NCBI GenBank assembly: GCA_029959085.1
Contig: JARWIR010000008.1
Span: forward strand, 930,001-994,000
Length of the DNA stretch: 64,000 nucleotides
Direction: 5' to 3'
Source: Nemophila menziesii
Lineage: Eukaryota; Streptophyta; Magnoliopsida; Boraginales; Hydrophyllaceae
Made by a program: the position numbers and the translations under genes. Below, piece by piece: positions 43,441 to 54,802 of the stretch. The stretch's first letter is position 1; each line of letters begins with the position of its first letter. Below the pieces are notes generated by a model. That model searched no databases and was not told the DNA's origin. It saw nothing but the letters and a program-made list of their open reading frames with translations.

Positions 43441-44528
43441 ACGGCCGTTGGTTCGTGGGACAGGTAGCAGGCTAAGCTGGAGGGGCTGGGGGCTGTCCAG
43501 GCGCGAAAAGGAGCAGTTATCGGCGCTGAGTGGAGAAGACGGCGGGGAGGCTGGGGACCTGCTGCAGCTTCGGAGCAGCTACTGGATTCTCGAAATGGGC
43601 TTGCTGCATCTGGTGCGACAGCATGCATCTGGTGCGACAGCATTTCAAGACGGGATTGCAGGCCACCTCTCGTGTAAGGCCCATATTGAAGGCGTGGAGT
43701 TTCCATTCGTCTTCATCTCCGCACTTTGGGTAATTTGGATCAAACGTAACAATATCATCTTTTATGAAGTTTAGATTTTACCACATATTCTTGAGCTTAA
43801 GAAGGAAATTATGTCAATGGCTAATAACTCTATACTAGCTTGGGGTAAGTGCTTCGATGGGGGCATTATCGAATATATTTGTTAATTGGGTTAAGCCAAG
43901 TGATGGAGTCAAATTAAACATTGATGGAAGCTTCATTACTGAAAAAAAGATGGCCGGTATTGGTGGCATCTTGAGGGACAGGTATGGATCGTGTATTGCT
44001 GGGTTTATGGGACCTTATCTCGTTGATTCTCCATTCATTTCAGAACTTTTCGCATTACTTTTTGGTCTTAGATGGGCTACTTGCAATGGCTATGTCGAAA
44101 TGATTATCGAAACAGATTCGAAGGAACTCCACGCGCTAGTGAAGGGCGGTGGGAGTTCAACTCACTATGAGAGGGGCTCGGGGAAGTTCCACGCGCTAGT
44201 GAAGGGCGGTGGGAAATTAGGTAGCCGCCATGTTTCAATTATAGGAGAATGTTGAGCAATCTTGAAGAGAGATCCAAAGCTCGAGTTATGTCATGTGTTC
44301 CGGGAACCTAACCTTTGCGCAGATAAACTAGCAAAAGAAGGTATGGGGATGCATTCTCAGCCTATTGTTTTTACGGATCCCCCTGATTATCTGTGGAGCT
44401 ATATTACGAAAGATAGAAGTGAGTGCGCGACTGCAAGAGTCGTACTAGATTAATAAGAACCGTGTTCTAATTGTAATGATTTTTTCTTAACGGCTCTTTT
44501 ATGAGTCTCCTATGTATGCAAAAAAAAA
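43441..44528 (+). pseudogene. 5'-truncated LINE tail with RNase H-like domain, unit 2
   Basis: The best-preserved copy of the RVT_3 half: one frame from 43857 runs through NWVKPSDGVKLNIDGSFITE, ILRDRYGSCIAGF, FISELFALLFGLRWATCNGY and ETDSKELHALV to a stop at 44253, then HVFREPNLCADKLAKEG in the same frame. Upstream, a frame with LWVIWIKRNNIIFYEV ends in a stop at about 43772. The GCATCTGGTGCGACA stretch near 43610 is duplicated. It ends in a short A tract at 44520-44528. Confidence 0.8.
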
Positions 44529-44591
44529 GATCTTAATTTAATTTATTAAAAAATGGTTTATAGTCACACTTATAACATTTAAATAAGATTT

Positions 44592-45350
44592 CAAACCTCA
44601 CATCCTCATCATTTGGATTCTCTCTTATAAATATATCACAATCATGTATGCATCTGTTAAACTAATCATAGTCATAAATATTGTTAATATATGAAGTGTT
44701 TAGTGTCAAAATTAATATAAAGAGATAGTTTCATGCATGTTATACACTTAATATAAGGGCCAAGACTTACCAACATAATTACAAAAGATAGCCCAAACAA
44801 CCTTTTGGTGTGTTGTGTATGTTGTACATCCTGTTGGCTTATATTGCGGAAGTGGATATTTGGTGGTGGTGCTGGTGGAGGTGATGTAGTGTCGTATATG
44901 TTTCTGAGTTGTGGAGGAAAACCACCATTATAATGTGGGTAAGGTATGAAAGTTGCTGGAGGATAAATGTGACATATGGTGGTGCATCCCAAGTGAGTTT
45001 TGTGGACCCGCTTGAGTTGATGATATTGTCGAATTTCCTCCTTGAAATTTCACTTATTAGTAAGAAACTACTCTTACATATTCTAGTTTACAATGCTAAA
45101 AGAAAATTCAAACCTCTTGAGAAGTGTGAGATATTGGCTGAGAGGGTATTAATTTCATATTCCCACATTATTGATTTCTTCCTCAGCCGTTCTTATCACC
45201 TTTATAAATTCATTTAAATAGAATTAACATAAGACACAATCACACATATTTTTAAAACAAATATTAAATTGAATTTTATTTATTTTTGTATTTTACAAAA
45301 GTTGATGCATACATGTGAATTCCTAGGAAATATTAATGGCCTTATAATCC
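44592..45350. repeat. Unit 2/unit 3 junction and start of unit 3
   Basis: At 44592-44596 (CAAAC) the sequence passes from the equivalent of 24516 in unit 1 to the equivalent of 33067 in unit 2. The skipped part, about 2.2 kb of unit right end plus 0.6 kb of unit left end, exists elsewhere in the window. The minus-strand proline-rich tail (44730-44975) is open here. Confidence 0.75.
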
Positions 45351-45351
45351 A

Positions 45352-45680
45352 TTAATAATTGGATAATAAGGACACAAATATTAAGTAACAGGGTATCCTT
45401 AACTGGTTCACCAAATAGAAAACAGCAAAATCACGTTCTTTCAACTTCTGGGCACAAGAATATTCCGTCCATCCACCACTAAGTGAAAAGCTATTTATTA
45501 GGAATTTAACTGTTCTTTCTTCACCATTTTCTCCCACCAGAACAATGTCCTCATCATGGTTGGGCATATGCTTCTCCAGAAAATCTTTTAGGATACGCTG
45601 CAATAGAAAATTTATTTGATATAAGGACTTATATATATTTAATAGACCTGTTAGATTAATTCGGATACTCGTCACTCACC
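45352..45680 (-). pseudogene. B3-domain transcription factor exon, unit 3
   Basis: Same exon as at 33902, read from 45597: LKDFLEKHMPNHDEDIVLV, GENGEERTVKFL, SLSGGWTEYSCAQKL, AVFYLVNQLRIPCYL. The upstream short segment ends CAG|GTGAGT at 45680; unit 2 has CAA|GTGAGT, and both codons are Gln. One differing residue lies in the first loop (R-I-L-K versus H-I-P-K). As in unit 2, the first half of the B3 fold is missing. Confidence 0.65.
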
Positions 45681-46270
45681 TGTGAGCGAACTTTAGTAAT
45701 CAACTTGATGATCTAGGAAACTCTAGATCAAGAATTTCCTTCTTCTTTCATTTCCCTTTTTTTGTTAATACATGTTAGCATATAATATGATAATTCAAAG
45801 ATATTGTGATTAATAAATAAAAATATCATTTACAGATACTTATAGATGTGATTTATGTGTATAAATTATTTTTCTTAATTATCTTAGTTGTATAATAGAT
45901 AGTTATTAATATCATAAAATACATGATATGCATATCATATGTATCAATACAATATTAACTAATATTAATTGATATCTAAATATCAAAGTAATCTAAGATA
46001 TTGTAAATTTGTAATCAGTAAGTTATACTTTTACTTTAGAAAAAGAATATAAAATATGACGTTCTTAGAGTCGTGTCGCAGTCATGACTTCTCACCTGTC
46101 AAGATTTTTGTGGTCGAATACTGAGCCACGCGTTGAACATGAGAGATTAAAAAAGTTTTGTTGAAATGTAATGGCCAACGATCAATTTTCCTGTAAAGAA
46201 ATAAGTCATTAATGTAATGAAACCTAAAGTTCTTCTATCTAGGGGTTTCCTAGGGCTGGAGGGTACCTAA
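45681..46270. other. Unit 3 spacer, no feature seen
   Basis: Matches 34231-34876, with a short deletion near 46060. Confidence 0.5.
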
Positions 46271-46770
46271 CAAGGGCAGATCCAAGGACAAAAGTTGAGG
46301 ATAGACTTTAAGAGAGTTTTCGTGATGGATTAAATTAAAAAAACCAAAATTTAAGAAACACATTAACCATTTTATACATATGAAAAAAAAAATTAAATTT
46401 TCATTCAATAATTTATTAATAAATTTTAAATTCGTATATAAAATTTAATAATTCACATAAAATTATCTAAATTCTTATAAAAAAACTCAAATAAAAAAAC
46501 TTACCGAATTTTTTAATTTTTATAAAGCAATGAATTGTGGCTGTGAAATAGATCTAAAAGTATTTGTAAATTTGATTAAAGTGATGTATGTAGAGATAAT
46601 AATGTGCAACTTATAAAAAATAATTTATCAGGGTTAAAAAAATTACTTGATTCACAAAAATTAAAAAAAATAAGAATTTTGTAATAATAAATTATTAATA
46701 TATAAAATAATTTTTTTTTGAAAAAGTGAGGGGGGCTTGAGCCCCCGGGCCCAAGGAAGGTCCGCTAATG
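46271..46770. mobile_element. Non-autonomous hAT-like element, unit 3 (shorter)
   Basis: Same ends and target duplication as 34877-35615, but 500 bp: about 240 bases of the left interior present in unit 2 are missing. Confidence 0.68.
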
Positions 46771-48568
46771 GTACCTAGTATGGAAAGTGGCCGAGTTGAG
46801 CATAATAGGTGTTATTAGCTTCATCGTAACAAGATCTGAATTTGAAATCGAGGTAAAGTTTTAATTGTTAACCATCAAATTTATAACATGGTAACTACTT
46901 ATAACATAACAAGAATGAGTTGGATATGAGAGATCTATCATAATTTGGGAATGGATATAAATCTATGAATAACCACACAATATCTACAATTACAGAACTA
47001 GATCTAAAAATAATACAAAATCTATTGCAAGATTAATAAGCATATATGGGTTCCATTTTATGTTACAAGTATATTAATTTCTAAGCTGAATTTCCACGGG
47101 TTATCGGCATATGAGCTCCAGTTGGATAAATGAAAGAGCAATTTCAGAATTTTTGAAATCGAAATTAGATCTGATAGATGGGAGCAAGTTAAGGGGAGAG
47201 AAGATGAAAAAGATCTTACCAGGTGAATCTCAAGAATTTGATGTTATGGATCGCCGTTGTTCTATGGATAGGGAGGCGAGACAAAGAAGAATTAATTGGG
47301 GCTGGTGGTGCAGTGTTAGAATGATAAAGGTATGGATCGCACAAATTATAAATTGGATATGGATTGAGTTTTAATTTCTTCATATAGGCAGTCACAATCT
47401 CTTAGTGCATTGAATAAACAGTGGTATGGTTCAATTTGTAATGATATAGAGATTAAGGATTATTGGGCTACCTGTCTTGTCTTTGAGATTGATGTTTAAT
47501 CTTAGTAATCCTGTTATTCATCATAGTCATATTATATTTCAGTTATTAGAAGTTGAAAGAATTATGATTTTTGAGTTAATTGCACTAATAATCCCTATAT
47601 TGCCTTGGGTAGCATGTTTTTCTATAACTAAAAATAATGCATTTTATTCTACAACCAGAAAGGAATTCCAAATTATTAAAGGTCATTCCTCTACACATGG
47701 ACATATATTAATATTTATTATACTTTATATTTTTCAGGTTTGGCAATATCATATTATCTACTTGGACAATGTTGAAATTTGTAGCTTAAAAATAATTAAA
47801 TACTAAACAGTGAGGGAGAATTATAATCTATATTTAAATGTGAATTATTTAGGTATCATTGTTAACTTAATAGAGCAAATTCATAATTTTTTTCATCCGA
47901 GTATATTTGCAAGTAAAAATGATTTTTTTATTCATATTCTTTTCATTTGTATGGAGTAGAGTGGATTTTTTTTAATAATAAGAAAACATTAAAGCAGACA
48001 ACCTTTTCATAATGATTTTTTATCTAAAAAAATTGATCAAAATAAAGGGATGCATGGCTTTGTTCAATGAATTTATTTATGTGGATTCATATTTTTATTC
48101 ATAGGAATTTATTTACTTTGATTTGTATTTTTTTTGAAAATAAATGATTATAAAGAGATTGTTATTGAAAGTAACAATTAATATTAATTATTAAGTGATT
48201 TTTTTTCTATTTGTATGTAAGAAATGGAAAAATTATTTATGATTTAAATGACTCCATATTGAAAGATAAAATGAAAACCATAGAAAAGTCATATAAAATT
48301 GTTATCTTTCTTAATTTTCCAGTATATAAGGAGTTGTGAAAAAACTTTTTATTGAGTAAAAATTTTCACATAGGAAATGGAGAAAAGAAAAAGTAAGAAT
48401 ATAAGTGATTACCTCTCTTTCCATCGAAAAAGTAATAAATGCTATGAAATTCAAAAGAGAAGAGGTAAAAAGCCCCATGCGTACCACCATCCCCCGCCTG
48501 GCAACGTCATGGGTGTGGGGAGTTGGGAATATTCTCCAATTAATAATACTATAGAGTAGAACCTCGGA
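46771..48568. other. Unit 3 spacer, no gene supported
   Basis: Matches 35616-37470, apart from a roughly 40-base absence near 47435 relative to unit 2. The plus-strand frames 47111-47374 and 47477-47806 have no recognisable domain and differ between units by indels. Confidence 0.5.
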
Positions 48569-49798
48569 TAGAGATAACCGTCACGACTGAAATATTTTTG
48601 TTTACCGAAACTTATTTAGCGTATAATTGTTCTTTTTTATACTCTGTGTAAGTTTTGCAATTTTCTATGATTATAATAGTGTAGTTTACTTTAATTGTTT
48701 TTTTTTCTTTTGTATATCCATGTCTCTAGTTCTCACACTAGTGATTTTATTTTTCTGACAATTTAAAAGGATATTACGTTTATATCACTAGTTTTTTTTT
48801 AGAAATGACTTTTCCTATCTCGGGAGTTGCTTCATCATTGAATGCAAAGGTCTTTCCTAAAGTTAATAAGTTGGAGCCGCTTAATGGTTCCAATTACAAT
48901 CGTTGGGTACAAAAGATCTTGATCTGTCTTGAACAATACAAACTCGACTTTGCTATAGTCGAAGATCCTCTACTTATAGTGGAAAAAGGAGTTCTTACTA
49001 AAGAATAACCGTCCAAATATCTTTCCCTCAAAGCCATGATCAACAGAGCAAACACAATGACTCGGGTATGAATGTCAAACAATGTCTTGAATCCTATCTT
49101 TGATCTCCTTGCTAACGAAAGGTCAGCAAAGGTCATATGGGAAACTCTTGAGAATATATACGGGGCTGATGATTCCGGTAAGAAGAAATACGTCACCCGT
49201 AATTGGTATGACTTCGAACTTATTGATCACAAGCCTATGACTACAAAACTTTATGTTTCTGAAAACCTATGTGCGGAGATAATCACTAAAGGCATGAAGA
49301 TGTGCAAAGTTTTCCAAGGAAATATTCTTCCTGAGAAATTTCTCCCATCTTGGAGTGAATACCGTACCCATAGCAAACACAAAAAGAAGAAAGTGACTCT
49401 CCAAGAACTCATCAGTTACATGCAAGGCGTAGAAGCCAATTAACTCAAGGATAAGTCTCTCTCTTTCCCTACTCATTCCGCCATGGCTAACCTTGTAGAA
49501 AGTTATGACCAGAGTAAAAAAGACAGATTCAAAGGGAAAGGAAAACAGCAAGGCTCAAGCAAATCTAAATCTGGGTAAACAAGAGCCGCGACAACTCTAA
49601 CAAACTAGGCGGAGGGTTCAAAACTACTGGTAAGATTCAGAAAACTTAGGAAGCTTGTTATTGTTGTGGGAAAAAAGGACAAAAAGCTTTTGAGTGTACG
49701 TTTAGAGCTGGCCATGGTCCCAAAACAGCCGCAAATCTGACCGAGACCGAAGAAATAATCATTGTGGTAATGGGCATAATTTGTAGAGAACAAAAGTG
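48569..49798 (+). pseudogene. Old copia LTR fragment and gag relic, unit 3
   Basis: More complete than the unit 2 copy. ATG 48805 opens MTFPISGVASSLNAKVFPKV then EPLNGSNYNRWVQKILICLE. After stops, one frame from 49072 runs through FDLLANERSAKVIWETLENI, GADDSGKKKYVTRNWYDFEL, LCAEIITKGMKMCKVFQG, SWSEYRTHSKHKKKKVTLQE and LISYMQGVEAN: the UBN2 gag of copia elements almost in full. The zinc knuckle CYCCGKKGQKAFEC lacks its His, as in unit 2, so that loss predates the duplication. The LTR fragment is 48569-48771. Confidence 0.82.
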
Positions 49799-51235
49799 AG
49801 TAGATACTCGACACCTAAGCTTCCCTACACTTCTGCGTAAGCAAAACCCTGTTAAAAAAAGATCGTTAGTAAACCAAAAAGGAAATATAATAAGCTAAAA
49901 ATACTTTGTTAATTCATTTTTTGGTACTTTGTTTGTATTTATTTGTAGATGTGATATGGTCATTACAACATTAGTATAACATGAAAAATTGGTTCTCTAT
50001 TCACTTGAATATATTGAAATTATGTGATGACTCAGTAGTACGGAAAATAAATTCAGAGAGTAGGACCACAATCACATAGTACGAAATTTTTAATAAAAGT
50101 CCAAGAAAATAGACATTTATACATGAGTCTAGTCCTCTACTCACTAAATAGGTCTTGATGGTTGCCATATATATGAAACCTAAACTTCTCTTGGTTTAGA
50201 TAAGACTCAAGACAATGAAGACCACGACACCGAAATTTCCTTATTACATCATCTTAATTGTCTGAATGTTTTCAATACGTGTGAAACACTTATAAACCTG
50301 AACAAACATTTTAGTTAAAGATTAAAAAATGGATAAACCATAAAATAAAATATTTGAAAGGAATATCTTGGACAAATCCAAACTGAAGACATGTGTTTGT
50401 ATGAAAATGCACAAGCATAAATTACTTTAGCTATTTCTATAATTATTGATCAATCCCAAGATACTCTATCTCTAAAAAGGAATTCTTTATAAATGATTTT
50501 TTCCTTTAGTTTTACTTATCCATTATTTTCCTACAGATATCATCCCATACTTTTTTATTCATTTTGTAAAACTTTTAAAAAGTCAATCAATTGCAAACAC
50601 TTTGACCTCTGTGTACATAAAGTGACCATCTACCTGAATGCTATTATTTTTATGTACAAATTTCAACCACTTGACATTTTTGTCTAGGTCAATTTTTTTA
50701 ACCTCCATACCATGTATGCACCTGATATTAATATAGAAACATATTACATCTATATGAATAATCTATAATTCAAGAAAATTAGAACATACAGGTCATACCT
50801 TTACACCATATCCTCATGCAATGAAGCATGAAAGACTGTCTTCAATCACTACATTGTTAACAGTTCATGTACTTGTTCATGATACTTTATTTAATCTTAA
50901 ATGTACCATATCTTCTATTTACGAATTCAAGGTTAAAAGTTGAGGTCATATATATGTAACACTACATTTTGTAGAAAAAAGTATAAAATACCCTCACATC
51001 TTGAACCACCATATAATCTATAACTAGTAAGTCCAGATTTGTTCTATGATTCTGAGTTTCTTTAGATATAAATTGTCACATACATTATGCTCTAATTCTT
51101 CAGATAAATATCCATTAAATTGATGATTAAACTCTCCGAATTTAGAAAGATTCAAACTATTTTTAGAAAAATACTTCATTGAAGATCTCAATATCCTCAG
51201 GAAACCAAGCCTTGATTTACAAACAATAAAAACAG
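49799..51235. other. Unit 3 spacer, no feature seen
   Basis: Matches 38677-40119. Confidence 0.5.
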
Positions 51236-51504
51236 TGTTAGAATTAGGATCAAGGAATAATATATATAATAAGAAACGAGAAAAAAATACACATGGAAAA
51301 CCCACATAGGGAAAATCCACAGGAAAAGGAGAAGATTATATTATAGAGGATTGATTACAAAGGGAGTCTAATAGCTCATGCCAAGTGAACGGGTTAACTA
51401 ATAACATATACAATACAATTTATATATAGGTAAATAGAGATACTTTGGTTTATAACTAAATGGGCTAGACCTTACAAAGATAAATTTGAGTCATAAGTCT
51501 AACA
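51236..51504 (-). repeat. Short copia-type LTR, unit 3
   Basis: Third copy, 269 bp; minus-strand polypurine tract GGTAGAGAT before it. Confidence 0.65.
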
Positions 51505-51960
51505 ATCTCTACCTAGACACAAATTCAGTAAATCGGGCCAAAAAAACTGCAAATATCTCCACCTCGAAAAAATATCTCCATCTTGACGAAGAATCCTCTA
51601 GGGAGTCAAGAAATAAATCACTAGTCTCCAAATATTTTTCCTCTTCTTCCGAAAAGCTTCGAAGGGCTGAATAAGCCTCGAAAAGGCTGAATAAGTCGCG
51701 AAGGACTGAATAAGCCATGAAGGGAAACCTTTACGAAGATTCCGCTATGGTGTTAAGAAATAATCACCAATCTTCAAATATCTCCCCTCCTCTTCAAAAA
51801 AATCTCGAAAGACTGAATAAGTCTCGAAGGGTTGAATAGGTCACGAAGTACATAATGAGTCTCAAAGGATTGAATAAGCCTCAAAGGGCTGAATAAGCCT
51901 CATACGGATTGGATAAGTCTCCAAGGGATGAATAAGGTAATGAAAGAGAGGTTACAGGGA
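51505..51960. repeat. Compound tandem arrays, unit 3 (contracted)
   Basis: About 350 bases shorter than in unit 1: the sequence passes directly from the first CTTGACGAAGAATCC block to the equivalent of the fourth. The 19-20 bp repeats follow. Confidence 0.75.
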
Positions 51961-53589
51961 AAATAGTATTCTAAAAGGAATAAATAATAATACACACAAC
52001 ATGAGTATCTATAGGGAAGTTAGGGAACTAAAGGTCATTAATCTGATGGGTCAGACCTTACAAAGAAGAATTGGGTCATATATCTCAAACAATTAATCGA
52101 AAATCAATCTCCACCTTGAACCATATTACTTGAGTGAGACCCAAAAAACCTGACGTATCTCTACCTCAAAATATATCTCCACCTTGAAAAATATTTTCAT
52201 CTTAGAAGGATATTCCAAATCAATCTGATTTGTCATATCATCAAAGGTTTTCAAATACTAAAGTGTGTTCAATATATCCACTTTGTGCATTATGTCTGAA
52301 CTTGGGTGGTATGATATCAAAAAAACCCCAATATAGATGTCTTCCAGATCTGTATGCATATGTATAACATCCCGTGTCTTAACTTGCAAAAACAAAAGTC
52401 TTATATTGCAATTATCCAACAATTTTCATGATTAAGAGCAACATATCAGCACAATACCAAAAACAACAAGCTACACAAAAAAATGGAGAAACTAACCTCA
52501 ATATGGACTTAGAACGTCGAGAAATCTTAACGAACACCTTGATTCATGCAGTCAAATGTCAAAAATAGCCTTAATCAATTAATCCAACATTGACAAGTCA
52601 AAATTATTGCCACATAACATGATAATGTATTGTATTGTGGTTGAATAGCAATATTTCAAATTTTGCAATGTAAATAACAACAAAATAATAAAGTTCTACA
52701 AGAAAATGAAAAAAATACTCAAAATTTGGATACATAGACCTTAAATAACGGATTCCGGATGCTGGAAAACCTTCAAAATACCTCTGGTCAACTCAGACAA
52801 CAAATAGGATAACTCCGAGCAACGTAATCAAAGAACAATACGAGAAAAACTAAACGAAATTCGGAGAAACCGAATTCAAAAAGGGATCCAAGATGGAAAA
52901 AAACCTTCGGTTATGTTAGGCTGGGAAAATGTCAACAAAGGTCAACGATATGTGATGGCGGGCTACGGTCAGTAGCTTTAAAGATAATTCAAAATATATA
53001 TATATATATATATATATACTAATTGATATAATCATTAATTAACATATATAAATCTACATTATAAAATAGAATTTTCATCTATGGTCTAAAAAATTTAACA
53101 TACGTGGTGGCCAAAATTATTTCTGACCCCACAATCATTAAGACCAATAATTAATACCTATCACTTAATAAAGAAAATTATCATTCTCATTCTTAAATTA
53201 ATTGCTATTACTTAATAAAAATATTACCATTCTCACCAAAAAAATTATATTATAATATAAATCTATATAATAAAGGCGAATAAAATCGTTTGGCCTATTA
53301 ATTTTTATAAAAATCCTACAATGGCCATTATTATCACCTTTGAAAGCCTTTTACCATATTAGAAATGATGAGCTTACCTTATTAAATGAGCAATTTGTTT
53401 TTATACTCTATTTTTTGCCCCTTTTGGAAAACATGCATTGCTAGTTACATATCTGTACATGATTTTCTAGTATATGTACTTTTGAGGCCCCTTTAAGTAT
53501 AAACATTTTATTAGTTGCTTAGTGTTGTTTTTCCTAGATTAGTTGATAGATATGGATATGGTGATCACAGTTCATACCTTTATTTGAAT
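51961..53589. other. Unit 3 spacer with AT microsatellite and Helitron-like end
   Basis: Matches 21231-22780. A pure TA run of about 20 bases lies near 53000. TCTATATAATAAAG is at 53262. No gene is seen. Confidence 0.5.
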
Positions 53590-53830
53590 TAAGTATTCAT
53601 CTGGCACAGTTGTTGGAGTGAGCAATTTGGTCTTACACATCAATTTTTGAATTATTTTGAAGTAAATATCATTTGGTGCAACTAATGGAGTGAGCAATTT
53701 TGTCTTACACTGCACTTTTTAAATTATTTTGCAGTAATTAAGCAATTTGGTCTTACATTGTACTTTTTTAATTGTTTTGCAGTATATATCCATTTGGGAC
53801 AACTAGGAGTGAGCAATCTGGTCTTACACT
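53590..53830. repeat. 72-bp tandem repeat, unit 3
   Basis: Four units, one shortened; same core as in units 1 and 2. Confidence 0.55.
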
Positions 53831-53909
53831 GTTGAAAGTGATGCGATGTAAATATCGATTATCTAATTTAACCGTTGGAATCCTTTTACCGTATGAGAAG
53901 TTATTTTAG

Positions 53910-54256
53910 TGCCGGTGGTATCAATAATTGGTGGGAGAAAAGATGGGATAAATAAACAGACAAATAAAGATAATAATAAAGGACACACCCTCTACTACCA
54001 CGAGAAACCCACTACAAGTATTACAGATTTTTGGTAAATTTAGTTTGTAAGTAAAAGTTCGTTCGCAGGTTTTGATCAGTTAGATCTACTTATGTATATA
54101 AAGAAGTGTAGGGTAATTTACATGTCAAATAAAATACAATTAAAAGATATAATATTTATTTGGTTTTTAGATCTGGAATATAATAATGCAAATAAATAAA
54201 TACTAAAAGAATGGAGATGAGAAATATAGATTAGTGTTGCTAGCATGCACTTATCC
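53910..54256. repeat. Athila-like LTR fragment, unit 3
   Basis: Third copy of the fragment, again ending in GCATGCACTTATCC at the LINE boundary. Confidence 0.66.
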
Positions 54257-54687
54257 ACGGCCGCTGATTCGTGGGACAGGAAGCAGGCTGAGCTGGAGGG
54301 GCTGTCCAGGTGCGAAAAGGAGCAATTATCGGCGCTGAATGAAGACTGGAGAAGACGGAGGGGAGGCTGGGGCTTCGTAGCAGCTACTGGATTCTCGAAA
54401 TGGGCCTGCTGCATCTGGTGTGACAGCAATTCAAGACTGGATTGCAGGTCACCTCTCGTGTAAGGCCCATATTGAAGGCGTGGAGTGGCCAGTCGTCTTC
54501 ATCTCCGTACTTTGGGTAATTTGGATCAAACGTAACAATATCATCTTTAATGAAGTTGAGATTTTACCGCATATGCTTGAGCTTAAGAAGGAAATTATGT
54601 CAATGGCTAATAACTCTATAATAGCTTGGGGTAAGTGCTTTGATGGGGGCATTATCGAATATATTGGTTAATTGGGTTAAGCCAAGT
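54257..54687 (+). pseudogene. 5'-truncated LINE tail, unit 3, left half
   Basis: Carries the LWVIWIKRNNIIFNEVEI block and ends at GCCAAG(T), where the younger LINE inserted. It continues at 62178. This copy lost about 25 bases near 54370 relative to unit 1. Confidence 0.78.
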
Positions 54688-54802
54688 TTTTTTTCTTTTT
54701 TTCCGGAATGCAAACTAGCAATTACATAATATCATGAAGAAATCTACTAGAACTAAATAAAGAGTGATCTTTCCAATCTTTAAGATTCTTCCCTTCCCTT
54801 GT

